DNA of 64,000 nucleotides from Streptomyces sp. NBC_01451 (GTDB lineage Bacteria > Actinomycetota > Actinomycetes > Streptomycetales > Streptomycetaceae). The stretch covers positions 806,001 through 870,000 of the forward strand of contig NZ_CP109479.1 in assembly GCF_036227485.1 (NCBI RefSeq), in the 5' to 3' direction. The notes beneath the pieces are model-generated. The model was not told the origin of the DNA and made no database searches. It saw only the letters and a program-made list of their open reading frames with translations. Positions 34,455-43,813 of the stretch are shown here, piece by piece; positions within the stretch are counted from its first letter, which is position 1; the number at the start of each line of letters is the position of its first letter. The position numbers were made by a program, and so were the translations under genes.

Positions 34455-36494
34455 ATGGCAACCCATCCTGAAGCCGCTGCTCTTCTTACTCGGTCCCGTC
34501 GGCTCGGTGCCGACCCCCGCAACACGAACTACGCGGGCGGCAACACGTCCGCCAAGGGGACCGACATCGACCCCGTCACCGGTGGTGATGTCGAGCTGAT
34601 GTGGGTCAAGGGGTCCGGAGGCGATCTGGGCACCCTGACCGAGAGTGGGCTGGCCGTGCTGCGGCTGGACCGGCTGCACGCGCTCAAGGGGGTCTATCCG
34701 GGCGTCGAGCGCGAGGACGAGATGGTCGCCGCGTTCGACTACTGCCTGCACGGCAAGGGCGGCGCGGCGCCGTCCATCGACACCGCCATGCACGGCCTCG
34801 TCGACGCGGCGCACGTGGACCACCTCCACCCCGACTCCGGTATCGCGCTCGCCTGCGCGGCCGACGGGGAGAAGCTGACCGCCGAGTGTTTCGGGGACAC
34901 CGTGGTGTGGGTGCCGTGGCGGCGCCCCGGGTTCCAGCTCGGCCTGGACATCGCCGCCGTGAAGGCCGCGAACCCGCAGGCCGTCGGGTGCGTCCTCGGC
35001 GGGCACGGCATCACCGCCTGGGGCGACACCGCCGAGGAGTGCGAGAACAACTCGCTGCACATCATCCGTACCGCCGAGGCGTTCCTCGCCGAGCACGGCA
35101 AGGCCGAGCCGTTCGGCCCGGTGATCGAGGGGTACGCGGCCCTCGCGCCCGGGGAGCGGCGCGAGCGGGCCGCCGCGCTCGCCCCGTACGTCCGGGCCAT
35201 CGCCTCGCAGGACAAGCCGCAGGTCGGGCACTTCACCGACGCGGACGTCGTGCTGGACTTCGTGTCGCGTGCCGAGCACCCCCGTCTCGCCGCGCTGGGC
35301 ACCTCCTGCCCGGACCACTTCCTGCGCACCAAGGTCAGGCCGCTCGTCCTCGACCTGCCGGCCGCCGCTCCCCTCGACGCGGCGATCGCACGCCTGAAGG
35401 AGCTGCACGCCGAGTACCGCGAGGAGTACGCCGCCTACTACCGGCGCAACGCCCTGCCCGACTCCCCCGCCCTGCGCGGCGCCGACCCGGCGATCGTGCT
35501 GATCCCGGGCGTGGGCATGTTCAGCTTCGGCAAGGACAAGCAGACCGCGCGCGTGGCCGGCGAGTTCTACGTCAACGCGATCAACGTGATGCACGGGGCC
35601 GAGGCGGTCTCGACGTACGCGCCGATCGAGGAGTCCGAGAAGTTCCGCATCGAGTACTGGGCGCTGGAGGAGGCGAAGCTCCAGCGGATGCCGAAGCCGA
35701 AGGCGCTGGCCACTCGGGTCGCCCTCGTCACCGGCGCGGGCAGCGGGATCGGGAAGGCCATCGCCGAGCGGCTGGTCGCCGAGGGTGCCTGTGTCGTCGT
35801 CGCCGACCTGAACGCGGAGAACGCGGCGGCTGTGGCGGAGGAGCTGGGCGGGTCGGACAAGGCTGTCGCCGTCACCGTCGATGTGACGAGCGAGGAGCAG
35901 ATCGCCGAGGCGTTCAAGGCCGCCGCGCTGGCCTTCGGCGGGGTGGATCTCGTCGTCAACAACGCGGGGATCTCGATCTCCAAGCCGCTGCTGGAGACCT
36001 CGGCCCGCGACTGGGACCTCCAGCACGACATCATGGCGCGCGGGTCGTTCCTCGTCTCGCGTGAGGCGGCGCGGGTGATGATCGCGCAGGAACTCGGCGG
36101 CGACATCATCTACATCGCCTCCAAGAACGCCGTCTTCGCCGGACCGAACAACATCGCCTACTCCGCCACCAAGGCCGACCAGGCCCACCAGGTGCGGCTG
36201 CTCGCCGCCGAGCTGGGCGAACACGGTATCCGGGTCAACGGCATCAACCCCGACGGGGTCGTCCGAGGCTCCGGGATCTTCGCCGGGGGCTGGGGCGCGC
36301 AGCGCGCGGCGACGTACGGCATCGAGGAGGAGAAGCTCGGCGAGTTCTACGCCCAGCGGACCATCCTCAAGCGCGAGGTGCTGCCCGCGCACGTCGCCAA
36401 CGCCGTCTTCGCCCTCACCGGCGGCGAGCTCACGCACACCACCGGGCTGCACGTCCCGGTCGACGCCGGCGTCGCCGCCGCCTTCCTGCGATGA
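34455..36494 (+). CDS. rhaD: Bifunctional rhamnulose-1-phosphate aldolase / L-lactaldehyde dehydrogenase
   Basis: 679 residues. The N-terminal ~400 form a class II aldolase (zinc ligands in VDHLHPDSGIALAC and GGHGITAWG) that splits rhamnulose 1-phosphate to dihydroxyacetone phosphate and L-lactaldehyde. The C-terminal ~250 form an SDR (TGAGSGIGKAIAERL, NNAGIS, YSATKADQ as YxxxK) that oxidises L-lactaldehyde to L-lactate. This fused form is the one common in Bacillus and actinobacteria. A 136-bp gap with a hairpin repeat separates it from rhaI, and it overlaps rhaB by 4 bases. Confidence 0.95.
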   Translation: MATHPEAAALLTRSRRLGADPRNTNYAGGNTSAKGTDIDPVTGGDVELMWVKGSGGDLGTLTESGLAVLRLDRLHALKGVYPGVEREDEMVAAFDYCLHGKGGAAPSIDTAMHGLVDAAHVDHLHPDSGIALACAADGEKLTAECFGDTVVWVPWRRPGFQLGLDIAAVKAANPQAVGCVLGGHGITAWGDTAEECENNSLHIIRTAEAFLAEHGKAEPFGPVIEGYAALAPGERRERAAALAPYVRAIASQDKPQVGHFTDADVVLDFVSRAEHPRLAALGTSCPDHFLRTKVRPLVLDLPAAAPLDAAIARLKELHAEYREEYAAYYRRNALPDSPALRGADPAIVLIPGVGMFSFGKDKQTARVAGEFYVNAINVMHGAEAVSTYAPIEESEKFRIEYWALEEAKLQRMPKPKALATRVALVTGAGSGIGKAIAERLVAEGACVVVADLNAENAAAVAEELGGSDKAVAVTVDVTSEEQIAEAFKAAALAFGGVDLVVNNAGISISKPLLETSARDWDLQHDIMARGSFLVSREAARVMIAQELGGDIIYIASKNAVFAGPNNIAYSATKADQAHQVRLLAAELGEHGIRVNGINPDGVVRGSGIFAGGWGAQRAATYGIEEEKLGEFYAQRTILKREVLPAHVANAVFALTGGELTHTTGLHVPVDAGVAAAFLR

Positions 36495-37957
36495 CCCGGA
36501 CCGTCAAGTCGTACGCAGCGGTCGACCTCGGCGCGTCCAGCGGGCGCGTCATGGTCGGCCGGGTCGGGCCCGACACCCTGGAGCTGGCCGAGGCGCACCG
36601 GTTCGTGAACCGGCCCGTGCGGGTGCCCGAGGGGCTGCGCTGGGATGTTCTCTCGCTGTACGGGGGTGTGCTCGACGGGCTCCGGGCTGCGGGTGCCCAC
36701 GGCGGCGGAGAACTCGACTCCGTCGGCATCGACAGCTGGGCCGTGGACTACGGGCTGCTGGATGCCGACGGGGCGCTGCTCGGCAACCCGGTGCACTACC
36801 GCGACGCCCGCACCGAGGGTGTCGCGGAGAAGGTGTGGGCGTCCGTCCCGGCCGCCGAACTGTACGCGGCGACCGGGCTGCAGTACGCGCCCTTCAACAC
36901 CCTCTACCAGCTGACGGCGGCCCGTGACACACGTCAACTGGCCGCCGCCAAAAGGTTGTTGCTCATCCCCGACCTGCTGACGTACTGGCTGACGGGCGAG
37001 GCCGGCACCGAGCTGACCAACGCCTCCACCACCCAGCTGATCGATCCCCGCACCCGCGACTGGGCCCATGACATCGCACGGAAGCTGGACATCGACCTCG
37101 GGCTGTTCGCGCCGCTGCGGCAGCCCGGTGATCCGGCGGGCGTGCTGCGGGCCGAGGTGCTGGAGGAGACCGGGCTCACCGGGCCGGTGCCGGTGACCAC
37201 GGTCGGGTCGCACGACACCGCCTCCGCGGTCGCCGCCGTGCCCGCGGTGGACGAACGGTTCGCCTACATCTGCACGGGCACCTGGTCCCTGGCGGGCCTG
37301 GAGCTGGACGCGCCGGTGCTCTCCGAGGAGAGCCGGGCCGCCAACTTCACCAACGAGCTGGGGCTCGACGGCACGGTCCGCTATCTGCGCAACATCATGG
37401 GGCTGTGGCTGCTCCAGGAGTGCGTACGGGCCTGGGGGAACCCGGAGCTGGGCGACCTGCTGCGGGCTGCGGCCGAGTCGCCCGGGCTGCGGTCGGTGGT
37501 GGACGCGGGGGACGCGGCCTTTCTGGCGCCCGGGCGGATGCCGGAACGGATCGCCGAGGCCTGCCGGGTCTCCGGGCAGCCGGTACCGCGGACTCCGGGC
37601 GAGATCACGCGCTGCATCCTCGACTCCCTCGCCCTCGCCCATCGGCGGGCGGTGGCGGACGCCCAGCGGCTCGCCGGGCACGGTGTCGACGCCGTGCACG
37701 TCGTCGGGGGCGGGACGCGCAACGCGCTGCTGTGCCAGCTCACCGCCGACGCCTGCGGGCTGCCGGTGGTGGCGGGTCCGGCCGAGGCCGCCGCGCTCGG
37801 GAACGTCCTCGTCCAGGCGAGGGCCCACGGCCTCGTCGGCGACCGTACGGACATGCGCCGGCTGCTCGCCCGCACCCAGCCGCTGACCCGCTACGAACCG
37901 TCCGGCGACGCGGCGGCCTGGCGCGCGGCGGAGGCCCGGCTCACCGAAGTCCGGTGA
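36491..37957 (+). CDS. rhaB: Rhamnulokinase
   Basis: 488-residue FGGY-family sugar kinase that phosphorylates L-rhamnulose at O1. The N-terminal ATP/sugar fold starts AAVDLGASSGRVMVG. Substrate-side motifs are GIDSWAVDYGLLD and HYRDART. The C-terminal ATPase lobe has VGSHDTASAV, ICTGTWSLAGLE and VHVVGGGTRNALL. The ATG lies in the rhaD stop (ATGA), giving tight coupling. Family length is normal. Confidence 0.95.
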   Translation: MTRTVKSYAAVDLGASSGRVMVGRVGPDTLELAEAHRFVNRPVRVPEGLRWDVLSLYGGVLDGLRAAGAHGGGELDSVGIDSWAVDYGLLDADGALLGNPVHYRDARTEGVAEKVWASVPAAELYAATGLQYAPFNTLYQLTAARDTRQLAAAKRLLLIPDLLTYWLTGEAGTELTNASTTQLIDPRTRDWAHDIARKLDIDLGLFAPLRQPGDPAGVLRAEVLEETGLTGPVPVTTVGSHDTASAVAAVPAVDERFAYICTGTWSLAGLELDAPVLSEESRAANFTNELGLDGTVRYLRNIMGLWLLQECVRAWGNPELGDLLRAAAESPGLRSVVDAGDAAFLAPGRMPERIAEACRVSGQPVPRTPGEITRCILDSLALAHRRAVADAQRLAGHGVDAVHVVGGGTRNALLCQLTADACGLPVVAGPAEAAALGNVLVQARAHGLVGDRTDMRRLLARTQPLTRYEPSGDAAAWRAAEARLTEVR

Positions 37958-38029
37958 GCCGGGGATTCCCCCACCGCGCGACCTCCGCGTACCCTGCACT
38001 CATCCGATGATCGATCACTAGGAGCCGCG

Positions 38030-38785
38030 ATGCGTGTCGCCCTGTTCCTTACCTGTGTCAACGACACGCTGTATCCGGACACGGGCCGCGCCGTGGTGAA
38101 ACTGCTGACCAGGCTCGGTGTGGACGTCGACTTCCCGATGGCGCAGACCTGCTGCGGGCAGGCCCACTACAACACCGGGTACCGGCACGAGGCCGAGCCG
38201 CTCGCCCGGCATTTCTCCGATGTATTCGGGGGGTACGAGGCGATCGTCACGCCCTCCGGGTCGTGCGGCGCGATGGTGCGGGAGCTGTATCCGCGGATGG
38301 GTGAACGGGCGCGCGCCGAGGGTCGCGGGGACGGACTCGCGGCCACTCTGGCGCCCGTGGTCCCGAAGACGTACGAGCTGACGGAGTTCCTGGTCGACGT
38401 GCTGGGGGTGACGGACGTGGGCGCCTACTACCCGCACACCGTCACCTACCACCCGACCTGTCACGGGCTGCGCGGTCTCGGGCTGGCCGACCGGCCGTTC
38501 AAGCTGCTCCAGGCCGTCAAGGGTCTTGAGCTGCGCGAGCTGCCCGGGGCCGACGAGTGCTGTGGCTTCGGCGGCACGTTCGCGCTGAAGAACGCCGACG
38601 TCTCGGCGGCGATGGGCACCGACAAGGTGCGCAACGCAGAGTCGACGGGCGCGGAGGTGCTGTGCGCCGCCGACAACTCGTGTCTCATGCACATCGGCGG
38701 AACCATGACCCGGCTCTCCACCGGTATGCAGCCGGTGCACATCGCGGAGATCCTGGCGAGCACGGAAGAGGAGCCGAGCGTATGA
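38030..38785 (+). CDS. lutA: Lactate utilisation protein A (Fe-S, CCG domains)
   Basis: 251 residues with two CCG cysteine-rich domains (TCCGQAHYNTGY near residue 42 and ECCGFGGTFALKN near 182), each expected to bind an Fe-S cluster. LutA works with LutB and LutC to oxidise L-lactate to pyruvate at the membrane. It starts 72 bp after rhaB with AGGAG 5 bases before the ATG and a TGATCGATCA palindrome (38008-38017) just upstream. Placement directly after rhaD/rhaB gives the L-lactate product of rhamnose breakdown an immediate outlet. Confidence 0.94.
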   Translation: MRVALFLTCVNDTLYPDTGRAVVKLLTRLGVDVDFPMAQTCCGQAHYNTGYRHEAEPLARHFSDVFGGYEAIVTPSGSCGAMVRELYPRMGERARAEGRGDGLAATLAPVVPKTYELTEFLVDVLGVTDVGAYYPHTVTYHPTCHGLRGLGLADRPFKLLQAVKGLELRELPGADECCGFGGTFALKNADVSAAMGTDKVRNAESTGAEVLCAADNSCLMHIGGTMTRLSTGMQPVHIAEILASTEEEPSV

Positions 38786-40263
38786 GCGGCGGTACGTTCG
38801 TCGGGATGCCGGCCTTCCCGGAGGCGGCCCACGACGCGGTCAACAACAAGACCCTGCGCGCCAATCTGCGCCACGCCACCCACACGATCCGCGGCAAACG
38901 GGCGAAGGCCGTCGCCGAGGTGTCCGACTGGGCCCAGCTGCGCGAGGCGGGCAAGCGGATCAAGGACCACACGCTCCGCCATCTCGACCGCTATCTCGTC
39001 CAGTTGGAGGAGTCGGTCACGGCGGCGGGCGGCGTCGTGCACTGGGCCGCCGACGCGGACGAGGCCAACCGGATCGTGATCGACCTGGTGCGGATGACCG
39101 GTGAGTCGGAGGTCGTCAAGGTCAAGTCGATGGCCACGCAGGAGATCGGGCTGAACGAGGTCCTGGAGGCCGAGGGCATCGCGGCCTACGAGACCGATCT
39201 CGCCGAGCTGATCGTCCAGTTGGGCAAGGACCGGCCCTCGCACATCCTCGTCCCGGCGATCCACCGCAACCGGGGTGAGATCCGGGACATCTTCGCGCGC
39301 GAGATGAGCGAGTGGGGCCGCCCGGCCCCCGAAGGTCTCACCGACACGCCCGCCGAACTGGCCGAGGCGGCCCGGCTCCATCTCCGGGAGAAGTTCCTGC
39401 GCGCCAAGGTGGGCGTCTCCGGCGCCAACTTCATGGTCGCCGAGACCGGCACACTGGTCGTGGTCGAGTCCGAGGGCAACGGGCGGATGTGCCTGACCCT
39501 GCCCGAGACGCTGATCTCGGTCGTCGGCATCGAGAAGATCGTGCCGACCTGGCAGGACCTGGAGGTCTTCCTCCAGACCCTCCCCCGCTCCTCGACCGCC
39601 GAACGCATGAACCCGTACACGTCGACCTGGACCGGCACCACGGACGGCGACGGTCCGCAGACCTTCCACCTGGTCCTGATCGACAACGGCCGCACCGACA
39701 CCCTCGCCGACGAGGTCGGCCGCCAGGCCCTGCGCTGCATCCGCTGCTCGGCCTGTCTGAACGTCTGCCCGGTGTACGAGCGGGCCGGCGGCCACGCCTA
39801 CGGCTCGGTCTATCCCGGCCCGATCGGCGCCATCCTCAGCCCCCAGCTCCGGGGCACCGCGAGCGAGATCGACGCCTCGCTCCCGTACGCCTCCTCGCTG
39901 TGCGGGGCCTGCTACGAGGTCTGCCCGGTCGCCATCGACATCCCCGAGGTACTGGTGCACCTGCGGGAACGCGTCGTCGAGGGCGGGCCGGCCACCCGGG
40001 AGGGCACCAAGGTCGTCCTGAAGCCCGCGAAGGGGCACGCCGCCGAGCGGGCCGCGATGCGGGCCGCCCGCTGGGCATTCAGCCACCCCGGCGCCCTGCG
40101 CACCGGCCAGCGCCTCGCCTCCCGAACCCGGCGCTTCCACCCCCGTACCCTGCCGGGTCCCGGCCGGGCCTGGAGCGCCACCCGCGACCTGCCGGCCGTA
40201 CCGGCGGAGCCGTTCCGCGACTGGTGGCAGCGCACGAACGGCGGAAAGGACACCGGCAAGTGA
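38782..40263 (+). CDS. lutB: Lactate utilisation protein B (Fe-S, LUD domain)
   Basis: 493 residues. An N-terminal LUD domain contains MSGGTFVGMPAFPEAAHDAV, VKVKSMATQEIGLNEVLE and VAETGTLVVVESEGNGRM. A ferredoxin-like region follows with two 4Fe-4S motifs, CIRCSACLNVCPVY and CGACYEVCPVAIDIPEV. The C-terminal helices are typical (REGTKVVLKPAKGH). It is the electron-carrying core of the LutABC lactate oxidase. It overlaps lutA (ATGA) and lutC (GTGA). Confidence 0.95.
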   Translation: MSGGTFVGMPAFPEAAHDAVNNKTLRANLRHATHTIRGKRAKAVAEVSDWAQLREAGKRIKDHTLRHLDRYLVQLEESVTAAGGVVHWAADADEANRIVIDLVRMTGESEVVKVKSMATQEIGLNEVLEAEGIAAYETDLAELIVQLGKDRPSHILVPAIHRNRGEIRDIFAREMSEWGRPAPEGLTDTPAELAEAARLHLREKFLRAKVGVSGANFMVAETGTLVVVESEGNGRMCLTLPETLISVVGIEKIVPTWQDLEVFLQTLPRSSTAERMNPYTSTWTGTTDGDGPQTFHLVLIDNGRTDTLADEVGRQALRCIRCSACLNVCPVYERAGGHAYGSVYPGPIGAILSPQLRGTASEIDASLPYASSLCGACYEVCPVAIDIPEVLVHLRERVVEGGPATREGTKVVLKPAKGHAAERAAMRAARWAFSHPGALRTGQRLASRTRRFHPRTLPGPGRAWSATRDLPAVPAEPFRDWWQRTNGGKDTGK

Positions 40264-40946
40264 ACAGCCGCGACCTGATCCTGGGCCGGGTGCGCCGCGC
40301 ACTCGCCGACGTACCCCACGACGACACACCGTACGACCAGGCCGTCGACCGCGACTATCTGCGCGAGCACGGTGACCGGAGCGTCGAGGAGACGGTCGAA
40401 CTCCTCGCCGAGAACCTGGCGGACTACCGGGCGATCGTGCACCGCTGCACCGGCGACGAGCTTCCGGGAGTGCTCGCCGGGATACTGGCCGCGCGCGGCT
40501 CGGCGTCGGTGGTCGTGCCGCCGGGGCTCCCGCCGGAGTGGCTGTCGGCCGCTGACACCGCCCGTGTCGAGGACCGCGCGGTGAGCACCGTGTACGACCT
40601 GGACGAGGTCGAGAGCGTGGTCACCGGCTGCGCCCTCGCCGTCGCCGAGACCGGCACCATCGTCCTCGACGGCGGCCCGGACCAGGGCCGGCGCCGGATC
40701 ACCCTGGTACCCGACCACCACATCTGTGTCGTCCGCGTGCCCGGCCAGGTCGTCTCCTCCGTGCCCCAGGCCCTTGAACGCCTGGACCCGGCAAGGCCGT
40801 TGACGTGGATCTCCGGGCCGTCCGCGACCAGTGACATCGAACTCGACCGGGTCGAGGGGGTGCACGGTCCGCGCACCCTGGAGGTGGTCCTGGTGAGCGG
40901 TGACGGTCCCGACCGAACGGACGCGAACGGAGGTGACCAGGCTTGA
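40260..40946 (+). CDS. lutC: Lactate utilisation protein C (LUD domain)
   Basis: 228-residue single LUD-domain protein: VNSRDLILGRVRRAL at the start, CALAVAETGTIVLDGGPDQGRR near residue 124, and VVRVPGQVVSSVPQAL after it. It starts at GTG inside the lutB stop (GTGA). It completes the LutABC L-lactate oxidation complex. No LutR/LldR regulator is adjacent, so expression probably rides on the rhamnose arm or on the local promoter before lutA. Confidence 0.93.
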   Translation: MNSRDLILGRVRRALADVPHDDTPYDQAVDRDYLREHGDRSVEETVELLAENLADYRAIVHRCTGDELPGVLAGILAARGSASVVVPPGLPPEWLSAADTARVEDRAVSTVYDLDEVESVVTGCALAVAETGTIVLDGGPDQGRRRITLVPDHHICVVRVPGQVVSSVPQALERLDPARPLTWISGPSATSDIELDRVEGVHGPRTLEVVLVSGDGPDRTDANGGDQA

Positions 40947-41070
40947 ACAGGCTTGAGGGGTCGGGCACTTCGGCGGCCGGCCCCCGTTGCGGAGTGCCGT
41001 CGTGAGTGCCGTCCCCCGTGCCGTCGTGCGGATCCATGCGTGACACAAGCGGTGAACAAGCGCTTAGATA

Positions 41071-41967
41071 GTGACGTCGAACCCGTTCGCACCGGCGCTG
41101 GAGGCCCCGTTGTTCACATCCGTCGACGACGTCTCCGCACGCCTCGCCGAGACCGGGTATCTGGCCTCGCCCGCCGTCGCCACCACGGTCTTCCTGGCCG
41201 ACCGGCTCGGCAAGCCGCTCCTGGTGGAGGGCCCGGCCGGCGTCGGCAAGACCGAACTGGCCAAGGCCGTCGCCGAGATCGCCGGCGCCGACCTGATCCG
41301 TCTCCAGTGCTACGAGGGCGTCGACGAGTCCCGGGCGCTGTACGAGTGGAACCACGCCAAGCAGCTCCTGCGCATCAGCGCGGGCCGCGACGAGACGTGG
41401 GACGCGGCGCGCACGGACATCTTCAGTGAGGAGTTCCTGCTCCCCCGGCCCCTGCTGACCGCCATCCGGGGCGACAACCCCAAGGTGCTGCTGATCGACG
41501 AGACCGACAAGGCGGATGTCGAGGTGGAGGGCCTGCTCCTGGAGGTGCTCTCCGACTTCCAGGTCACGGTCCCCGAGCTGGGCACGATCACCGCGACCCG
41601 CCGCCCCTTCGTCGTCCTCACGTCCAACGCCAGCCGCGAGCTGTCCGAGGCACTGCGCCGCCGCTGCCTCTTCCTCCACATCGGGTTCCCGGACGCCGAG
41701 CTGGAGCGCCGCATCGTACGGCTGAAGGTGCCCGAACTCGACACGGCGCTGGCCGAGTCGGTGGTACGGGTGGTGGGCGCGCTGCGCGCGATGGACCTGC
41801 GGAAGGTGCCGTCGGTCTCCGAGACCATCGACTGGGCGCGCACCCTGCTGGCGCTGGGGGCGGACACCCTCGACGAGACGGTCGTACGGGACAGCCTGGG
41901 CGTCCTCCTCAAGCACCAGGACGATGTCCTCAAGGCGAGCGCCAAGTTGGACCTGGACGCGCTGTGA
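41071..41967 (+). CDS. MoxR-type AAA+ ATPase
   Basis: 298 residues (or 285 if the TTG at 41110 is used). Walker A is GPAGVGKTE, Walker B is KVLLIDETDKAD, sensor 1 is VVLTSNASRELSEALRRRC, and the MoxR insert text FSEEFLLPRPLLTAI is present. MoxR ATPases act as chaperones with VWA partners; the VWA gene follows with a GTGA overlap. The start is ambiguous: TTG 41110 has GGAGG 5 bases before it, while GTG 41071 directly follows a TAGATA -10-like hexamer. The GTG is given as the conservative longest choice. Confidence 0.9.
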   Translation: MTSNPFAPALEAPLFTSVDDVSARLAETGYLASPAVATTVFLADRLGKPLLVEGPAGVGKTELAKAVAEIAGADLIRLQCYEGVDESRALYEWNHAKQLLRISAGRDETWDAARTDIFSEEFLLPRPLLTAIRGDNPKVLLIDETDKADVEVEGLLLEVLSDFQVTVPELGTITATRRPFVVLTSNASRELSEALRRRCLFLHIGFPDAELERRIVRLKVPELDTALAESVVRVVGALRAMDLRKVPSVSETIDWARTLLALGADTLDETVVRDSLGVLLKHQDDVLKASAKLDLDAL

Positions 41968-43343
41968 ACGCGCGGTCGGCGGAGGCCGGTTCGGGTGCCG
42001 ATGTCGCCGAACGGCTGACGGGGCTCGTCCAGGCGCTGCGTTCGCACGGGGTGCGGATCGGCACCGGGGAGACCGTGGACGCGGCCCGGGCACTGGCCCT
42101 GCTCGGCTTCACCGACCGGGAGTTGCTGCGCGAAGGGCTGGCCGCGACCCTGCTGCACGGCACGGACCAGCGCCCGGTGTTCGACCCGGTCTTCGAGCTG
42201 TACTTTCCCCGGGGTGTCGGAGCGCCCGGCACCGGGCCCGCGAAGCGGGACGAACTGCGCGACCGGCTCGCCGCCGCGCTGGCCGCGAACGACCGGGCGC
42301 TGCTGGCCCGGCTGGCCGCCGAGGCGGTCGACGGTTTCGGCGGGTACGGCTCCTCACCGGGGTCGGACGGCTGGTCGTCGTACCAGACGCTGGACCGGCT
42401 CCGGCCGCAGACGCTGCTGGCCCGGGTGCGCGACAGCCTCCGGGAGGGCGGCGGGGAGACCGGGTTCGCCGACCGGCTGCTCGACGACGAGATCCGGGGG
42501 CGGATCGAGGAGTTCCGGCGGCTGGTCGGCGCGGAGGCGCGGCGCCGGGTGGCCGAGCGGCGCGGCCGGGACGAGATCGCCCGGCGGGCGGTGGCGCCGA
42601 CCGCCGACCGGGTCGACTTCCTGCTCGCCGGCCGCACCCAACTGGCCGAGCTGCGCAGGGCTGTTCAGCCGCTCGCGCGCAAGCTGGCCACCCGGCTTGC
42701 GGCTCGCCGCCGCAAGGCCGCCCGCGGCTCGATCGATCTGCGGCGCACGGTGCGCGCGTCGCTGTCGACGGGCGGGGTGCCGATGCGGCCCGTGCTGCGC
42801 CGGCGTCGGCCCGCCCGGCCCGAACTGGTGCTGCTGTGCGATGTGTCGGGCTCGGTGGCCGGGTTCTCCGACTTCACGATGCTGCTGGTACAGGCACTGC
42901 ACGACCAGTTCAGCAAGGTCCGCGTGTTCGCCTTCGTCAATCGCGTCGACGAGGTGACCGGCCTGTTGGTGCACGGCGCCGCCGACGCCGACGGTCTGAG
43001 CGCCCGCATCCGTGCGGAGGCGACCCTGACGGGCTGGCACGGCAGCAGTGACTACGGCGTCGCCCTCGGCGAGTTCACGCAACGGTACGGCGACGCGGTC
43101 GGCCCGCGTACGACCGTGTTCGTGCTGGGTGACGCCCGGACGAACATGAGCGACCCGAACCTGCCCGCGGTACGGCAGCTGGCCGAACGGGCCCGCCGCG
43201 TGCACTGGTTGAATCCCGAGGCGCGGTCGCAGTGGGGCACGGGCGACTCCGCGGCGCCCGAGTACGCCGAGCTGGTGGAGATGCGCGAGTGCCGCAACGC
43301 CCTCCAACTCGGCGCGCTGATCAGCCGGTTGCTCCCCGTGTGA
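41964..43343 (+). CDS. VWA domain protein (CoxE-like), MoxR partner
   Basis: 459 residues. The first ~280 are helical and Arg-rich (the CoxE-type region). The C-terminal von Willebrand A domain has the metal-ion-dependent adhesion motif VLLCDVSGSVAGFSDF, a later Thr in GWHGSSDYGVAL, and the Asp in VFVLGDARTNMSD. It pairs with the MoxR ATPase (4-base overlap) as a probable metal-insertion or protein-remodelling chaperone couple. No CO dehydrogenase genes are near, so the client is unknown. The proximity to the caspase-MBL unit is noted in the findings. Confidence 0.9.
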   Translation: MNARSAEAGSGADVAERLTGLVQALRSHGVRIGTGETVDAARALALLGFTDRELLREGLAATLLHGTDQRPVFDPVFELYFPRGVGAPGTGPAKRDELRDRLAAALAANDRALLARLAAEAVDGFGGYGSSPGSDGWSSYQTLDRLRPQTLLARVRDSLREGGGETGFADRLLDDEIRGRIEEFRRLVGAEARRRVAERRGRDEIARRAVAPTADRVDFLLAGRTQLAELRRAVQPLARKLATRLAARRRKAARGSIDLRRTVRASLSTGGVPMRPVLRRRRPARPELVLLCDVSGSVAGFSDFTMLLVQALHDQFSKVRVFAFVNRVDEVTGLLVHGAADADGLSARIRAEATLTGWHGSSDYGVALGEFTQRYGDAVGPRTTVFVLGDARTNMSDPNLPAVRQLAERARRVHWLNPEARSQWGTGDSAAPEYAELVEMRECRNALQLGALISRLLPV

Positions 43344-43352
43344 ACCCTGCGG

Positions 43353-43718
43353 TCAGCTTCCCGGTGCCTTCGCGTACTCCTGTGCCATGCCTCCCGCGAA
43401 GTCGTAGACGATGACCTGTTCGTCGCCGACGACCCACGCGTCGTGCCCGGCCGGGCACACGAAGACGTCGCCGGGGCCCACTTCGCCCTCGCCGCCGTCA
43501 TCCATGGTGATGTGCATTCGGCCCTGGACGACGTAACCGTTGTGGTGGATCTCGCAGCTCTTCGTGCCGACGACGGGCCCGACGGACTCGGACCAGCGCC
43601 AGCCCGGTTCGAAGGTTCCCACGGCGAAGTCGAGGCCTGTCAGGTGTACGGCTTCGAGGTGTCCCCGGGGGAAATCACGCCGCTCGTCCGGCTTCTCGAC
43701 CGTCTTGATCTCCAGCAT
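43353..43718 (-). CDS. Cupin domain protein
   Basis: 121 residues forming one cupin barrel: GWRWSESVGPVVGTKSCEIHHNGYVVQGRMHI (motif 1 with His-His) and DVFVCPAGHDAWVVGDEQVIVYDFAG (motif 2 with His). The role is unknown; small cupins like this may bind a metal and an acid or act as sensors. It lies 95 bp downstream of the metallo-beta-lactamase gene on the same strand and could be a distal member of that operon. It is convergent with the VWA gene, with 9 bp between the stops. Confidence 0.85.
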   Translation of the reverse strand: MLEIKTVEKPDERRDFPRGHLEAVHLTGLDFAVGTFEPGWRWSESVGPVVGTKSCEIHHNGYVVQGRMHITMDDGGEGEVGPGDVFVCPAGHDAWVVGDEQVIVYDFAGGMAQEYAKAPGS

Positions 43719-43813
43719 GTCTGCCTCCCATCCCCCTCCATGACTGTCGGCCCCCTGCTCCCCTCCATCGTCCGCCTGTCAAGCCGGGGCCGCCATCCGG
43801 GCGTCCTCCGGTG

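Noticed and set aside
34434..36452. 672-codon minus-strand ORF
   Set aside because: Antisense shadow of rhaD.
36347..37999. 550-codon minus-strand ORF
   Set aside because: Antisense shadow of rhaB.
38461..40329. 622-codon minus-strand ORF
   Set aside because: Antisense shadow of lutA/lutB.
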